Source: a virus. Taken from it: a stretch of DNA of 21,004 bases. The notes beneath the pieces are model-generated. The model was not told the origin of the DNA and did not search any database. It worked only from the letters and a program-made list of their open reading frames with translations. Numbering within the stretch: the first letter of the stretch is position 1; every line of letters starts with the position of its first letter. The stretch spans positions 1 through 21,004 of the IMG/VR virus record IMGVR_UViG_3300027763_000278; one strand, given 5' to 3'. Both the position numbers and the translations under genes were made by a program. Of this stretch, positions 7,347 through 12,780 are shown in pieces.

Positions 7347-7587
7347 AATATTTTACAAAGCCATTTTGGATAGTTGGAATTTTCATTTTGAAGCTTATGC
7401 CGAAAATGAAATACTAGCTAGAGAACACCTAAAAAAGGGATTAAATAATCACGCAAAAGATTATCAGATGCCGAATGATTGGTGGCATGAATATGGAAAT
7501 GATATTTATGTTGTTGAAATTAAAATCGGTTCTCCCTCGTTTAATTCTTGTTATCGTGACAATCATTTAATATCGGAGACAAAATGA
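7339..7587 (+). CDS. Hypothetical small phage protein
   Basis: An 82-residue protein starting MSKIFYKAILDSWNFHFEAY. It has a helical middle (ILAREHLKKGLNNHAKDY) and a likely beta-strand region (DIYVVEIKIGSPSF). The ATG chosen has AAGGGG about eight bases upstream and overlaps the GP88-like gene's end by 8 bases. An earlier in-frame ATG lies deep inside that gene and is unlikely. The stop overlaps the next ATG. No family recognised. Confidence 0.65.
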   Translation: MSKIFYKAILDSWNFHFEAYAENEILAREHLKKGLNNHAKDYQMPNDWWHEYGNDIYVVEIKIGSPSFNSCYRDNHLISETK

Positions 7588-7778
7588 CACAAATTGAAGC
7601 ATTAACCCAAGCCCTGTTTTTGGCTATAACCGCTCCAACTGATAAAAAAGCAAATCAGGCGGTTAAATTAGCGGAACAATTAACTATTGGCTTGGTAGAA
7701 CATGAAGTTGAATTGTGCAAAGAAAATGCCCTTTATTTGCAATATAAGGCTAACCGCTTGGAATTGGAGGGCGCATGA
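7584..7778 (+). CDS. Hypothetical small helical protein
   Basis: A 64-residue all-helical protein (MTQIEALTQALFLAITAP, then KKANQAVKLAEQL). Its ATG overlaps the previous stop (ATGA) and its own stop overlaps the next tiny frame (ATGA again). Similar short helical proteins are common in phage genomes and have no assigned role. The sequence suggests a soluble helical hairpin or coiled coil, with no DNA-binding motif visible. Confidence 0.65.
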   Translation: MTQIEALTQALFLAITAPTDKKANQAVKLAEQLTIGLVEHEVELCKENALYLQYKANRLELEGA

Positions 7779-7828
7779 TTTATGCTTGTGTTGCCTTAAT
7801 CCTCCGAATACTTAGCGGTAAACGCTAA
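7775..7828 (+). CDS. Possible 17-residue leaderless peptide gene at operon end
   Basis: Frame MIYACVALILRILSGKR: hydrophobic with a basic end. It has the strongest ribosome site of the cassette (GGAGG, six bases before the ATG) and an ATGA overlap with the preceding stop. It ends six bases before the terminator hairpin. The tight ribosome site argues for translation; the length argues for caution. It may be a membrane-active peptide or simply a remnant. Confidence 0.4.
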   Translation: MIYACVALILRILSGKR

Positions 7829-7833
7829 ACACC

Positions 7834-7858
7834 AAAGCCCTCTACGGAGGGTTTTTTT
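7834..7858 (+). terminator. Intrinsic terminator
   Basis: Stem CCCTC/GAGGG with a stable TACG tetraloop (7838-7851) is followed by seven T (7852-7858). It closes the plus-strand cassette. A second, weaker inverted repeat (AGCCCTT 7884-7890, AAGGGCT 7904-7910) follows and overlaps the end of the convergent gene. Confidence 0.85.
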
Positions 7859-7898
7859 ACGTCTGGCATGGTTGGTATGGACAAGCCCTTAAAAACGT

Positions 7899-8189
7899 CT
7901 AGAAAGGGCTTTTAGACCCTTTGGCTGGCATTCCCTCGCACAATCCTCGGATCGTTTCATTCAATGCGTCTATTTCGTCCATTTTATTGATAGCCCAAGC
8001 CCTCTTTTGTCCATGCCATCCAAGAACAGGATTTCTGTGACAATCAACGCACAGGGCTATACAGGTATATTGCAAGCCCTGTTTGTAATGATGGGCTTCT
8101 GTTGGCGGTGATGCCTGGCAAACTGAACACGGGAGGGATTTAACCCTTGCAAGGTGCAACCTCTCTTTGGCGTTCAGTTTATTGTTCAT
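7899..8189 (-). CDS. HNH-like / Ref-type zinc endonuclease candidate
   Basis: A 96-residue protein with two Cys pairs, CSVC (21-24) and CVDC (47-50), around EAHH (31-34), followed by H51 and the LGWHGQKRAW segment with H59. This order (Cys pair, conserved HH, Cys pair with His, then His) matches compact phage HNH nucleases and the P1 Ref-like recombination enhancers. Zinc would be held by the Cys pairs and the HH would be catalytic. The start is the ATG overlapping the previous stop (ATGA); an in-frame ATG 16 codons earlier is possible. It is the last gene of the minus-strand replication block, beside a RusA-like resolvase and a methyltransferase, which fits DNA processing. Confidence 0.7.
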   Translation of the reverse strand: MNNKLNAKERLHLARVKSLPCSVCQASPPTEAHHYKQGLQYTCIALCVDCHRNPVLGWHGQKRAWAINKMDEIDALNETIRGLCEGMPAKGSKSPF

Positions 8190-8509
8190 TGTGTGGCTTT
8201 TACTTCCATTCGGGCTGAGTATTGGTTTGTTCTCCAAACCTCAATTCGCGCTTGAGCTGCAGTCATTAGCCATCGGTAATTCTCCTCTTTTTCTACCGCC
8301 TCTCTAATGCCCTCCAATATCTCAACATAATCAGCGTGTGCATAAGCATAGGTTTCTTGTTTACCCAAAACCTCAATTCCCGCATTTGCCATTAATTGGG
8401 CTTTGCGGGATTTTCTGAACTCCTCCAAGTACATCCGATCCGCTTTTGCTTTTGCATACAAAGGTGCGGTATCGATTAGGTATTGGATGGCTTTGGTTGG
8501 TTCGTTCAT
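8186..8509 (-). CDS. Conserved hypothetical phage protein
   Basis: A 107-residue, mostly helical protein (MNEPTKAIQYLIDTAPLYAK; RMYLEEFRKSRKAQLM; YRWLMTAAQARIEVWR). This pattern is familiar from phage replication and recombination clusters, where it sits next to HNH-like genes, but its function is not known to me. GAGG lies close to the ATG, which overlaps the previous stop; its stop overlaps the HNH-like gene's ATG. A coiled-coil DNA-metabolism accessory is the likely type. Confidence 0.7.
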   Translation of the reverse strand: MNEPTKAIQYLIDTAPLYAKAKADRMYLEEFRKSRKAQLMANAGIEVLGKQETYAYAHADYVEILEGIREAVEKEENYRWLMTAAQARIEVWRTNQYSARMEVKATQ

Positions 8510-8676
8510 ACAACCTCGTTATGTTTTGCCAATAAATTTGATGCATGAATAATCAATGCATCCTGTATTTGTTCAGCAACAACTTTGCTTTCTTGTGTGT
8601 TTTTGTCGCTATAAAAACTGGCAACAGTTAAAAGTTTGCAAGCCTTAACAAACAAATCTCTTTCTTGGTTAGTCAT
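8506..8676 (-). CDS. Small hypothetical helical protein (56 aa)
   Basis: A 56-residue frame (MTNQERDLFVKACKLLTVAS, then a polar loop and QIQDALIIHASNLLAKH). It has a very good GGAGG ribosome site seven bases before its ATG and ATGA overlaps with the genes on both sides. It fills an otherwise unexplained 160-base gap. The sequence predicts two helices. No family recognised; the coupling is the main evidence that it is real. Confidence 0.65.
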   Translation of the reverse strand: MTNQERDLFVKACKLLTVASFYSDKNTQESKVVAEQIQDALIIHASNLLAKHNEVV

Positions 8677-8909
8677 ACATCCTCCAACTTATAGTTGAGT
8701 TTGTGATTCTGAAACCGCATGGCTGCCTCAATGTCTAGTTCTTTGAATTGTTCATCAGAGAATAGCCCAATGACGTTTTTGCCCTCAAACCAAACCTCTT
8801 TAATGGACTCGTTATAGGTTGTCTCTCCATCGTTTTCATACTCATAAACGACAGTAACAATCTCGCTACCTGCGCCTGTAGTTGTGTCAAATTCCCAAGT
8901 TTTTTCCAT
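8673..8909 (-). CDS. Hypothetical small phage protein
   Basis: A 78-residue acidic protein starting MEKTWEFDTTTGAGSEIV. The first half looks beta-stranded (VTVVYEYEN, KEVWFEGK) and the end helical (FKELDIEAAMRFQNHK). The ATG has AGGAG seven bases upstream within TTTTTAACAGGAGT, the same leader type seen before several other genes. It heads a run of four overlapping genes. An operator-like palindrome lies about 60 bases upstream. No function can be assigned. Confidence 0.65.
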   Translation of the reverse strand: MEKTWEFDTTTGAGSEIVTVVYEYENDGETTYNESIKEVWFEGKNVIGLFSDEQFKELDIEAAMRFQNHKLNYKLEDV

Positions 8910-8961
8910 GATTCACTCCTGTTAAAAATTAAATGTTATTCCTGTTTTGGAATGTTTTGAA

Positions 8962-8977
8962 TAGGGATAAACCCTTA
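8962..8977. promoter_or_regulatory. Operator-like palindrome, inverted variant (copy 3 of 4)
   Basis: Plus-strand TAGGGATAAACCCTTA reads TAAGGGTTTATCCCTA on the minus strand, close to the copy at 12789. It lies in the 65-base gap upstream of a minus-strand gene. A weak minus-strand TTGCGG/TATTC promoter could straddle it. Confidence 0.4.
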
Positions 8978-9817
8978 GTCTCCGCAAAAACAAGCTATTG
9001 CCTCTTCGGTTTTGTCGAACATATCTGTCTGAGACAAAGCATATTTGTGCATTTGGGCATAGCTTGGGCGGTCTTTTCGGAACTTTGCTCCATCCCCAAA
9101 GGTTTCAGTTGATTGACTAGCAAGCTCTTCAATGTTCATCCACCACAAAGCCCTTTCGGGTTTTTCTTGGATCAGGGATTGGATTTGATGGGCGGGTTTC
9201 AAAAAGCACAAATCACAATTCCCATGCATCGTTACCCCATTGTTGTTTGGCAATTTAAGGTCAAATGCATGATTCCTCCAAAACTCGCCAACGTGTTCTT
9301 TAGTGATTCCTGCCGCCACAAGTGGGGTTCTGCTTCTCTCAATCTTGGCTGCCCTTCGTTGTTCGTCTGCCCGAATGCCAACCCAATCCATGTTTTCGTT
9401 ATGCTTCCATCCTAAAGACTTCAAATAATGATGAATAACTCGAATCTTCATGTTGATTGTGCAGAACCTGGCAACAGGGTTTGGCAGATTAAACTTACCA
9501 TTTTGCTTGATTGAGTCTAAAAAAGGCTCACCATTTCGGCTTGCAGTCTCGTAATTCACAACCCTGAAACGCTCTTTTGGGGTTTCATGGGCTTTGTACT
9601 CTAGCCAATTTATCTTGACACCCCAATTTGTCTCGCAATCATGGACAAACTCCAAAGTCTCCTCGCACTCCTTGCCTGTATTGGCAAAGCACACAATTGC
9701 TTCGGGCGGGAGGCTCATGTCGTGAGCCTGTAGGATGCGGTAAAGCATATAAGCCGATGTTCTGCCTCCTGAGAAGCTGATGCAAGTTGGCTCAATAATT
9801 TTAAATGGGTTGCTCAT
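8975..9817 (-). CDS. PP-loop enzyme, phage PAPS reductase-like
   Basis: A 280-residue protein of the adenine nucleotide alpha-hydrolase superfamily. The PP-loop SFSGGRTS (residues 14-21) binds the ATP or PAPS phosphates. Further features are IVCFANTGKE, the segment VGIRADEQRR typical of this phage family, and cysteines in FCTIN, GNCDLCFLKP and the C-terminal ACFCGD that could hold a metal or iron-sulfur cluster. Phage members are usually annotated as phosphoadenosine phosphosulfate reductase; true sulfate reduction is doubtful, and a role in nucleotide or DNA sulfur chemistry has been suggested for relatives such as DndC. The ATG chosen has AAGGAG upstream and forms ATGA with the RusA-like gene's stop; a GTG three codons earlier is possible. 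Confidence 0.85.
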   Translation of the reverse strand: MSNPFKIIEPTCISFSGGRTSAYMLYRILQAHDMSLPPEAIVCFANTGKECEETLEFVHDCETNWGVKINWLEYKAHETPKERFRVVNYETASRNGEPFLDSIKQNGKFNLPNPVARFCTINMKIRVIHHYLKSLGWKHNENMDWVGIRADEQRRAAKIERSRTPLVAAGITKEHVGEFWRNHAFDLKLPNNNGVTMHGNCDLCFLKPAHQIQSLIQEKPERALWWMNIEELASQSTETFGDGAKFRKDRPSYAQMHKYALSQTDMFDKTEEAIACFCGD

Positions 9818-10242
9818 TCCAAACACTCCTTAACGCAAATATCAACGCCTGGCAGACTTGAGTAAACCTTTGTAACGTGGATGTTTATGATCTGCGAGTC
9901 GTCATGGTAAACAACCCCGTTCATGCCATCTTCTACGCTTTTTAGGATATTTGAAGCATCAGGCTTCTTTGTTGGCTTCTCTGACCCATTAGAAATGGCT
10001 TCTAGACGCTTTTTAGTGCATGATCTAGGGATTGGTACTCTGATGTACAAATAAAGGCTCACAGGGGTTTCTAGCGGTTCTGAGCTACCCATTGCCTCAA
10101 TTGCAGCATCCTTGATTAAGGCTTCATAGGTTCTTGTCTTCTCAGGGGTGTAGGTACTGACAAAATTACCCCTTTTGACGTATCTAGCCCTTTGTTTGCC
10201 AACAGGGTTAGCGTCTACTTTAAAAGTGACCATGAATGTCAT
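9814..10242 (-). CDS. RusA-like Holliday junction resolvase
   Basis: A 142-residue protein. RusA-type endonucleases cut four-way DNA junctions and are common in phage recombination clusters. Visible features are NPVGKQRARYVKRG (12-25), TYTPEKTRTYE (30-40), and the acidic catalytic block KPDASNILKSVEDGMNGVVYHDD, giving D95, D105 and D114/D115. Length is close to the family norm of about 120-140. The ATG at 10242 overlaps the methyltransferase stop (ATGA) and has GGAGA at a fair distance; upstream in-frame ATGs would overlap further. It lies directly after the methyltransferase and before the PP-loop gene. Confidence 0.88.
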   Translation of the reverse strand: MTFMVTFKVDANPVGKQRARYVKRGNFVSTYTPEKTRTYEALIKDAAIEAMGSSEPLETPVSLYLYIRVPIPRSCTKKRLEAISNGSEKPTKKPDASNILKSVEDGMNGVVYHDDSQIINIHVTKVYSSLPGVDICVKECLE

Positions 10243-11069
10243 ATTAAGATTCTCCATGCGGTAGCTGCACACAAGGGGACTTGTCCATTACCAATGGCTT
10301 TAAGTCTGTCCACCCCAGAGGCCAACCCATTAGCCACTCGACCCACATTGGGTTCAGTTTGCCACCAATGCCTTGTTCCGAATCCCGTACTGCTTGGTTG
10401 ATTGTGTATTGCGCCGAATGTCCCGATTTGCGTTTTGGTGTCCAATTCGGCTGTGTTCCACGTTGACCGCAATTTGCATCTGGTGTCGGCCATGTTTGTA
10501 TTGCCAAGCTTAACGCTGTCCCACCTTGTTTGTATTTCGTTTTTCTCAGTCCCGTATCGCTCGAAACTGGCGTTGGCCATTTTCCCGACCAGCCAAAATC
10601 TATCCCTCTGATGGTTTGCTCCAACGTCTGCTGCTCCCAACACTCCCCATCTCGCATCAAACCCCATTGCGGCCAAGTCTCCAAGAACTCTTCCAAGCCC
10701 CCGAGAAGTGAGCATTGGTGAGTTCTCCACAAAGACAAATCGGGGTCGTACTTCGTAAATGATCCTCGCCATTTCTCCCCACATTCCGCTTCGTTCTCCG
10801 TCAATGCCTGCTCCTTTTCCTGCAACTGAGATGTCTTGGCATGGAAATCCTCCAGATACAACGTCAACAATTCCTCTCCACGGCTTTCCGTCAAAGGTTT
10901 GAACGTCATCCCAAATCGGGAAAGGCGGGAGAAGCCCGTCATTTTGTCTGGCGCACAGTACGCTTGCGGGGTACTGCTCCCACTCGACTGCACAGACTGT
11001 TCTCCATCCAAGGAGGTGTCCTCCAAGAATGCCTCCACCAGCACCTGCGAATAAAGCCAACTCATTCAA
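10239..11069 (-). CDS. DNA (cytosine-5) methyltransferase
   Basis: A 276-residue C5-type methyltransferase that would methylate cytosine in a specific DNA site using S-adenosylmethionine. Motif I is LFAGAGGG (6-13); motif IV is GGFPCQDIS with the catalytic C77; motif VI is VENSP (E115, N116, with Ser in place of the usual Val); motif VIII is QRDRFW (154-159); the C-terminal motif is RLKAIGNGQVP. The region between motifs VIII and X, where target recognition lies, is short. No ATG start exists; the only plausible start is TTG at 11069, with AAGGA just four bases upstream. No partner restriction enzyme is nearby, so it is probably an orphan protecting phage DNA. Nearly the whole gene is overlapped by another same-strand open frame. 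Confidence 0.9.
   Translation of the reverse strand: MNELALFAGAGGGILGGHLLGWRTVCAVEWEQYPASVLCARQNDGLLPPFPIWDDVQTFDGKPWRGIVDVVSGGFPCQDISVAGKGAGIDGERSGMWGEMARIIYEVRPRFVFVENSPMLTSRGLGRVLGDLAAMGFDARWGVLGAADVGANHQRDRFWLVGKMANASFERYGTEKNEIQTRWDSVKLGNTNMADTRCKLRSTWNTAELDTKTQIGTFGAIHNQPSSTGFGTRHWWQTEPNVGRVANGLASGVDRLKAIGNGQVPLCAATAWRILI
10244..11065 (-). CDS. Overprinted Trp-rich protein nested in the methyltransferase gene
   Basis: A 273-codon frame, shifted by one base, lies wholly inside the methyltransferase gene. Its ATG is 4 bases after the methyltransferase TTG, sits eight bases from AAGGA, and overlaps the upstream gene's stop as ATGA. Its TAA is 5 bases before the methyltransferase stop. The protein has ordered-looking motifs: FSRLSRFGMTFKPLTESRGE (44-63), KYDPDLSLWRTHQCSL, TWPQWGLMRDGECWE, two WPTP segments, and the end LNPMWVEWLMGWPLGW. 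From memory, proteins with this ending occur as separate open frames in phage genomes; this was not checked. No catalytic function is recognised. Either it is a true second product, or its openness is a by-product of methyltransferase codon use. Confidence 0.55.
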   Translation of the reverse strand: MSWLYSQVLVEAFLEDTSLDGEQSVQSSGSSTPQAYCAPDKMTGFSRLSRFGMTFKPLTESRGEELLTLYLEDFHAKTSQLQEKEQALTENEAECGEKWRGSFTKYDPDLSLWRTHQCSLLGGLEEFLETWPQWGLMRDGECWEQQTLEQTIRGIDFGWSGKWPTPVSSDTGLRKTKYKQGGTALSLAIQTWPTPDANCGQRGTQPNWTPKRKSGHSAQYTINQAVRDSEQGIGGKLNPMWVEWLMGWPLGWTDLKPLVMDKSPCVQLPHGES

Positions 11070-11274
11070 TTTGTCCTTCTTTCATTTGACGCATATAAAA
11101 CCTGACCCGATCTCTTGCTCCTGATCCATAGACCTTTTCGCAACGCTCAAGCCTGGCACGAACAAAATCGTTATCTCTGTTTGATTGCCAAGTTCGGTAT
11201 ATTTCCCTTGCTTCGGCTTTCTCTAGAACAACTCTGTCTCCTGCATTAGAGATGTTTTTTCTACTGTATGCCAT
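11062..11274 (-). CDS. Conserved hypothetical small phage protein
   Basis: A 70-residue basic protein (MAYSRKNISNAGDRVVLEKA; EIYRTWQSNRDNDFVRARLE; RDRVRFYMRQMKEGQIE). It is helical and Arg-rich, consistent with nucleic acid binding, but there is no named family. The sequence AAGAAGGACAAATTGAATGA at its end holds the ribosome site and both competing start codons of the next two overlapping frames; its TGA overlaps the ATG of the nested frame. Confidence 0.65.
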   Translation of the reverse strand: MAYSRKNISNAGDRVVLEKAEAREIYRTWQSNRDNDFVRARLERCEKVYGSGARDRVRFYMRQMKEGQIE

Positions 11275-11285
11275 AGGTATATACC

Positions 11286-11396
11286 CTACTCATCTAAGTC
11301 GCCAGTTAGGATTAACGCTTCATTTATGAGGCGCAAGGGAATCAGAACACCCTCTTTTACTCTGTCTAGCAGTCTCATGGCCTGAAAGTAGTTCAA
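11286..11396 (-). CDS. Small hypothetical protein (36 aa, TTG start)
   Basis: The frame begins at a TTG that overlaps the previous stop (TTGA) and reads MNYFQAMRLLDRVKEGVLIP, then a Leu-rich helix ending LTGDLDE. An internal ATG seven codons in is an alternative start. It fills the gap between two clear genes and ends 11 bases before the next ATG. The two-helix pattern is amphipathic and looks like protein rather than random sequence. Function unknown. Confidence 0.5.
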   Translation of the reverse strand: MNYFQAMRLLDRVKEGVLIPLRLINEALILTGDLDE

Positions 11397-11839
11397 GATT
11401 TATTCCTTAATTGAACCATAGCCTGTCGGATGTGTTCGGGCATAGGTACGGCTTTTTTGTTGTCAGCATCAATCTTGGCAAGGGCAGGATCAATTTGCAC
11501 TTCAACTTTGATCCCGAAGGATTCAGGAATCTCTGCCCCATCCCATCTTTGTTGGTTCAGATATACCAAAGGTGCGGGAATGAAAGCGCCATCGTCTTTT
11601 CTCCAAGCATCGGTTGTTTTCATCCACTCTATGTGCTTGATGATCTGATCTGCACAGGTTTCACAGTAAAACTTCTTCCATCTCACTCTACAGGCAGATT
11701 TACCGCCTTTTCTGAATGATTTAGGCCATGTGTTCCAGAATCTCTCAAAGTTATCCATGTTGTTTTCTTTAGACATAGGTTCTCCAAGGGTGGATAGAGG
11801 GGTTTCTATCCGACCTTCTCCAAGCATTATGGTATTCAT
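11393..11839 (-). CDS. Putative replication-associated protein
   Basis: A 148-residue protein whose core, FERFWNTWPKSFRKGGKSACRVRW (about 31-54), then WRKDDGAFIPAPLVYLNQQRWDGAE, matches the C-terminal domain seen in many phage replication initiators and helicase-loader-like proteins, where a Trp/Pro segment and a 'FIP..YLNQ.RW' block recur. The usual N-terminal winged-helix DNA-binding domain is absent; the separate HTH gene upstream could supply it. The ATG at 11839 has AGGAG seven bases upstream; the internal ATG at 11776 with GGAG is an alternative and would remove a Thr/Pro/Gly-rich lead. The replication role is inferred from the domain pattern and neighbours. Confidence 0.6.
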   Translation of the reverse strand: MNTIMLGEGRIETPLSTLGEPMSKENNMDNFERFWNTWPKSFRKGGKSACRVRWKKFYCETCADQIIKHIEWMKTTDAWRKDDGAFIPAPLVYLNQQRWDGAEIPESFGIKVEVQIDPALAKIDADNKKAVPMPEHIRQAMVQLRNKS

Positions 11840-12063
11840 TATTGACTCCTATTGACTTAAATACAAAACGCCCCAAGTGCGCATGACGAGTTAATTCGCT
11901 TATACATTTGGCCTTGTTCCACCATGTACCAAATGCTTTACCAGTCGCTTAACCTACGCTGGTCGGCAAACAGGGGGTGTTTCCTGATGTCGGTGTTTTC
12001 TTCCAAGCCATCCATGCAAATGCGCTGCTATCGTGTGGAGTACGGATGCAGAGAGATGGACGT
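11840..12063 (-). other. Non-coding leader between small RNA and replication gene
   Basis: About 220 bases with no supported gene. It contains an inverted repeat CATTTGG (11905-11911) / CCAAATG (11929-11935) and loosely paired CCAG/CTGG arms near 11941-11963. Short minus-strand frames exist but lack ribosome sites. It may be a structured 5' leader for the replication-type gene. Confidence 0.45.
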
Positions 12064-12164
12064 AAAAAAAGCCACTTAGCTCTACCCTCGGTGAGAACCC
12101 TAGAGCAAAAACCAAGGGCGAGAGTAGAATTAAGTGGCTTCAATTGGTCGCTTCTCACGGCAAC
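12064..12164 (-). ncRNA. Putative structured small RNA with intrinsic terminator
   Basis: Read on the minus strand, a promoter at 12197-12171 would start a transcript of about 100 bases. The outer stem is AAGCCACTTA/TAAGTGGCTT (12140-12131 with 12078-12069), followed by T7 (12070-12064), a good intrinsic terminator. Inside, CTCT/AGAG and CCCTTGG/CCGAGGG extend the stem. Loop bases TTCTCAC (12097-12091) are complementary to the 5' leader GTGAGAA (12158-12152), allowing a pseudoknot. GCTCTA in the loop can also pair with the TAGAGC of the right arm, giving a rival fold. It is either a free regulatory RNA or an attenuator for the genes beyond. It matches no RNA family I recognise. Confidence 0.55.
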
Positions 12165-12170
12165 AACTTT

Positions 12171-12197
12171 ATTGTACACAAATTTTTAGTGTGTCAA
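12171..12197 (-). promoter_or_regulatory. Putative promoter for the small RNA
   Basis: Consensus -35 TTGACA (12197-12192) and near-consensus -10 TACAAT (12176-12171) on the minus strand. The spacer is only 15 bases, short of the ideal 17. The spacer holds ACAC/GTGT half-sites that could form an operator. It lies immediately after the stop of the HTH gene. Confidence 0.55.
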
Positions 12198-12207
12198 GAA
12201 GTTTTTT

Positions 12208-12576
12208 TCAAATATATTGATTATTTGTGATTTCGTTAGTTTTTGGTCTGCCAAGCAAACGAATAGCCTGTGAGTTCATAACCGCATACTCAGCCTTGGT
12301 AAAGATACCTTGTGCGTTGCGTATGTCAAAGGGGTTTAGCTTGTTGTATGGCTCATCATTGGCGGCTTTTGTGGCCTCAATCATGTGTGGTTCTAGGGTG
12401 TATTTCATTATCCAAGACCTACCCATCTTAATCTTTATAGCCGTAAGTTCCTTCTTACGAATCATTTTCTTGCAAGCAGCGACAAGTGAATTCCTTGGGA
12501 TGCCTGTCAAGTTCTCCATGTCATAGGATGTTAGCGATCCATTCTGGAGGCATTTAATGATGGCTTCTTGGGTCAT
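12208..12576 (-). CDS. Helix-turn-helix DNA-binding protein
   Basis: A 122-residue protein. Residues 1-50 form a likely winged helix-turn-helix (TSYDMENLTGIPRNSLVAAC, then a basic wing KKELTAIKIKMGRSWIM). The C-terminal half ends with IFTKAEYAVMNSQAIRLLGR, a helical segment often found at the end of small phage DNA-binding proteins. It is probably a transcriptional regulator or the origin-binding half of a split replication initiator, since the replication-type domain is encoded downstream. The ATG overlaps the previous small gene's stop. It lies between two promoter regions, including one with the operator-like palindrome, so it is a candidate binder of those repeats. Confidence 0.65.
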   Translation of the reverse strand: MTQEAIIKCLQNGSLTSYDMENLTGIPRNSLVAACKKMIRKKELTAIKIKMGRSWIMKYTLEPHMIEATKAANDEPYNKLNPFDIRNAQGIFTKAEYAVMNSQAIRLLGRPKTNEITNNQYI

Positions 12577-12752
12577 TTAAAGAGTCTTTCTAGGTTGATT
12601 GGGCGGTTTAGATGGAGTTCTAGCGTTCTGGCAAGCAAGGCTGTTACAGCCGCATCAAAGTCCTCTGGTTCGGTTGTATAAGCACCTGCCATTGTTTGGG
12701 CGTACCCATGCAAGGCTTCGGAGCATCTTTGTTCAAGTATTTCAGTTTTCAT
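12573..12752 (-). CDS. Small hypothetical protein (59 aa)
   Basis: A 59-residue frame starting MKTEILEQRCSEALHGYAQT and ending with a Leu-rich helix and ERLFK. Its stop overlaps the HTH gene's ATG (ATGA), and it is the first gene on the minus strand from the divergent control region. No clear ribosome site is present upstream, so it may be translated from a short leader. The composition is protein-like and acidic. Function unknown; expression together with the HTH regulator is likely. Confidence 0.6.
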   Translation of the reverse strand: MKTEILEQRCSEALHGYAQTMAGAYTTEPEDFDAAVTALLARTLELHLNRPINLERLFK

Positions 12753-12780
12753 GCTCAGAATACTACTGTTGTTTTTATGC

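Noticed and set aside
7884-7910. A second inverted repeat after the plus-cassette terminator
   Set aside because: It is noted only as a possible back-up terminator; the T-run is short (four bases) and it overlaps the end of the HNH-like gene.
10192-11089. Several plus-strand frames of 60-82 codons opposite the methyltransferase gene
   Set aside because: They are short, lack ribosome sites and have no ordered motifs. Their number shows that stop codons are generally sparse here, which is also a caution for the overprinted frame.
11881-11963. A tRNA-like look in the region with paired CATTTGG/CCAAATG arms
   Set aside because: No T-loop consensus, anticodon arm or acceptor stem of correct length could be drawn on either strand.
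11949-12179. A 76-codon minus-strand frame through the small-RNA region
   Set aside because: Its GTG start overlaps the -10 area of the predicted promoter and it reads straight through the terminator hairpin; there is no ribosome site and the sequence looks unlike a folded protein.
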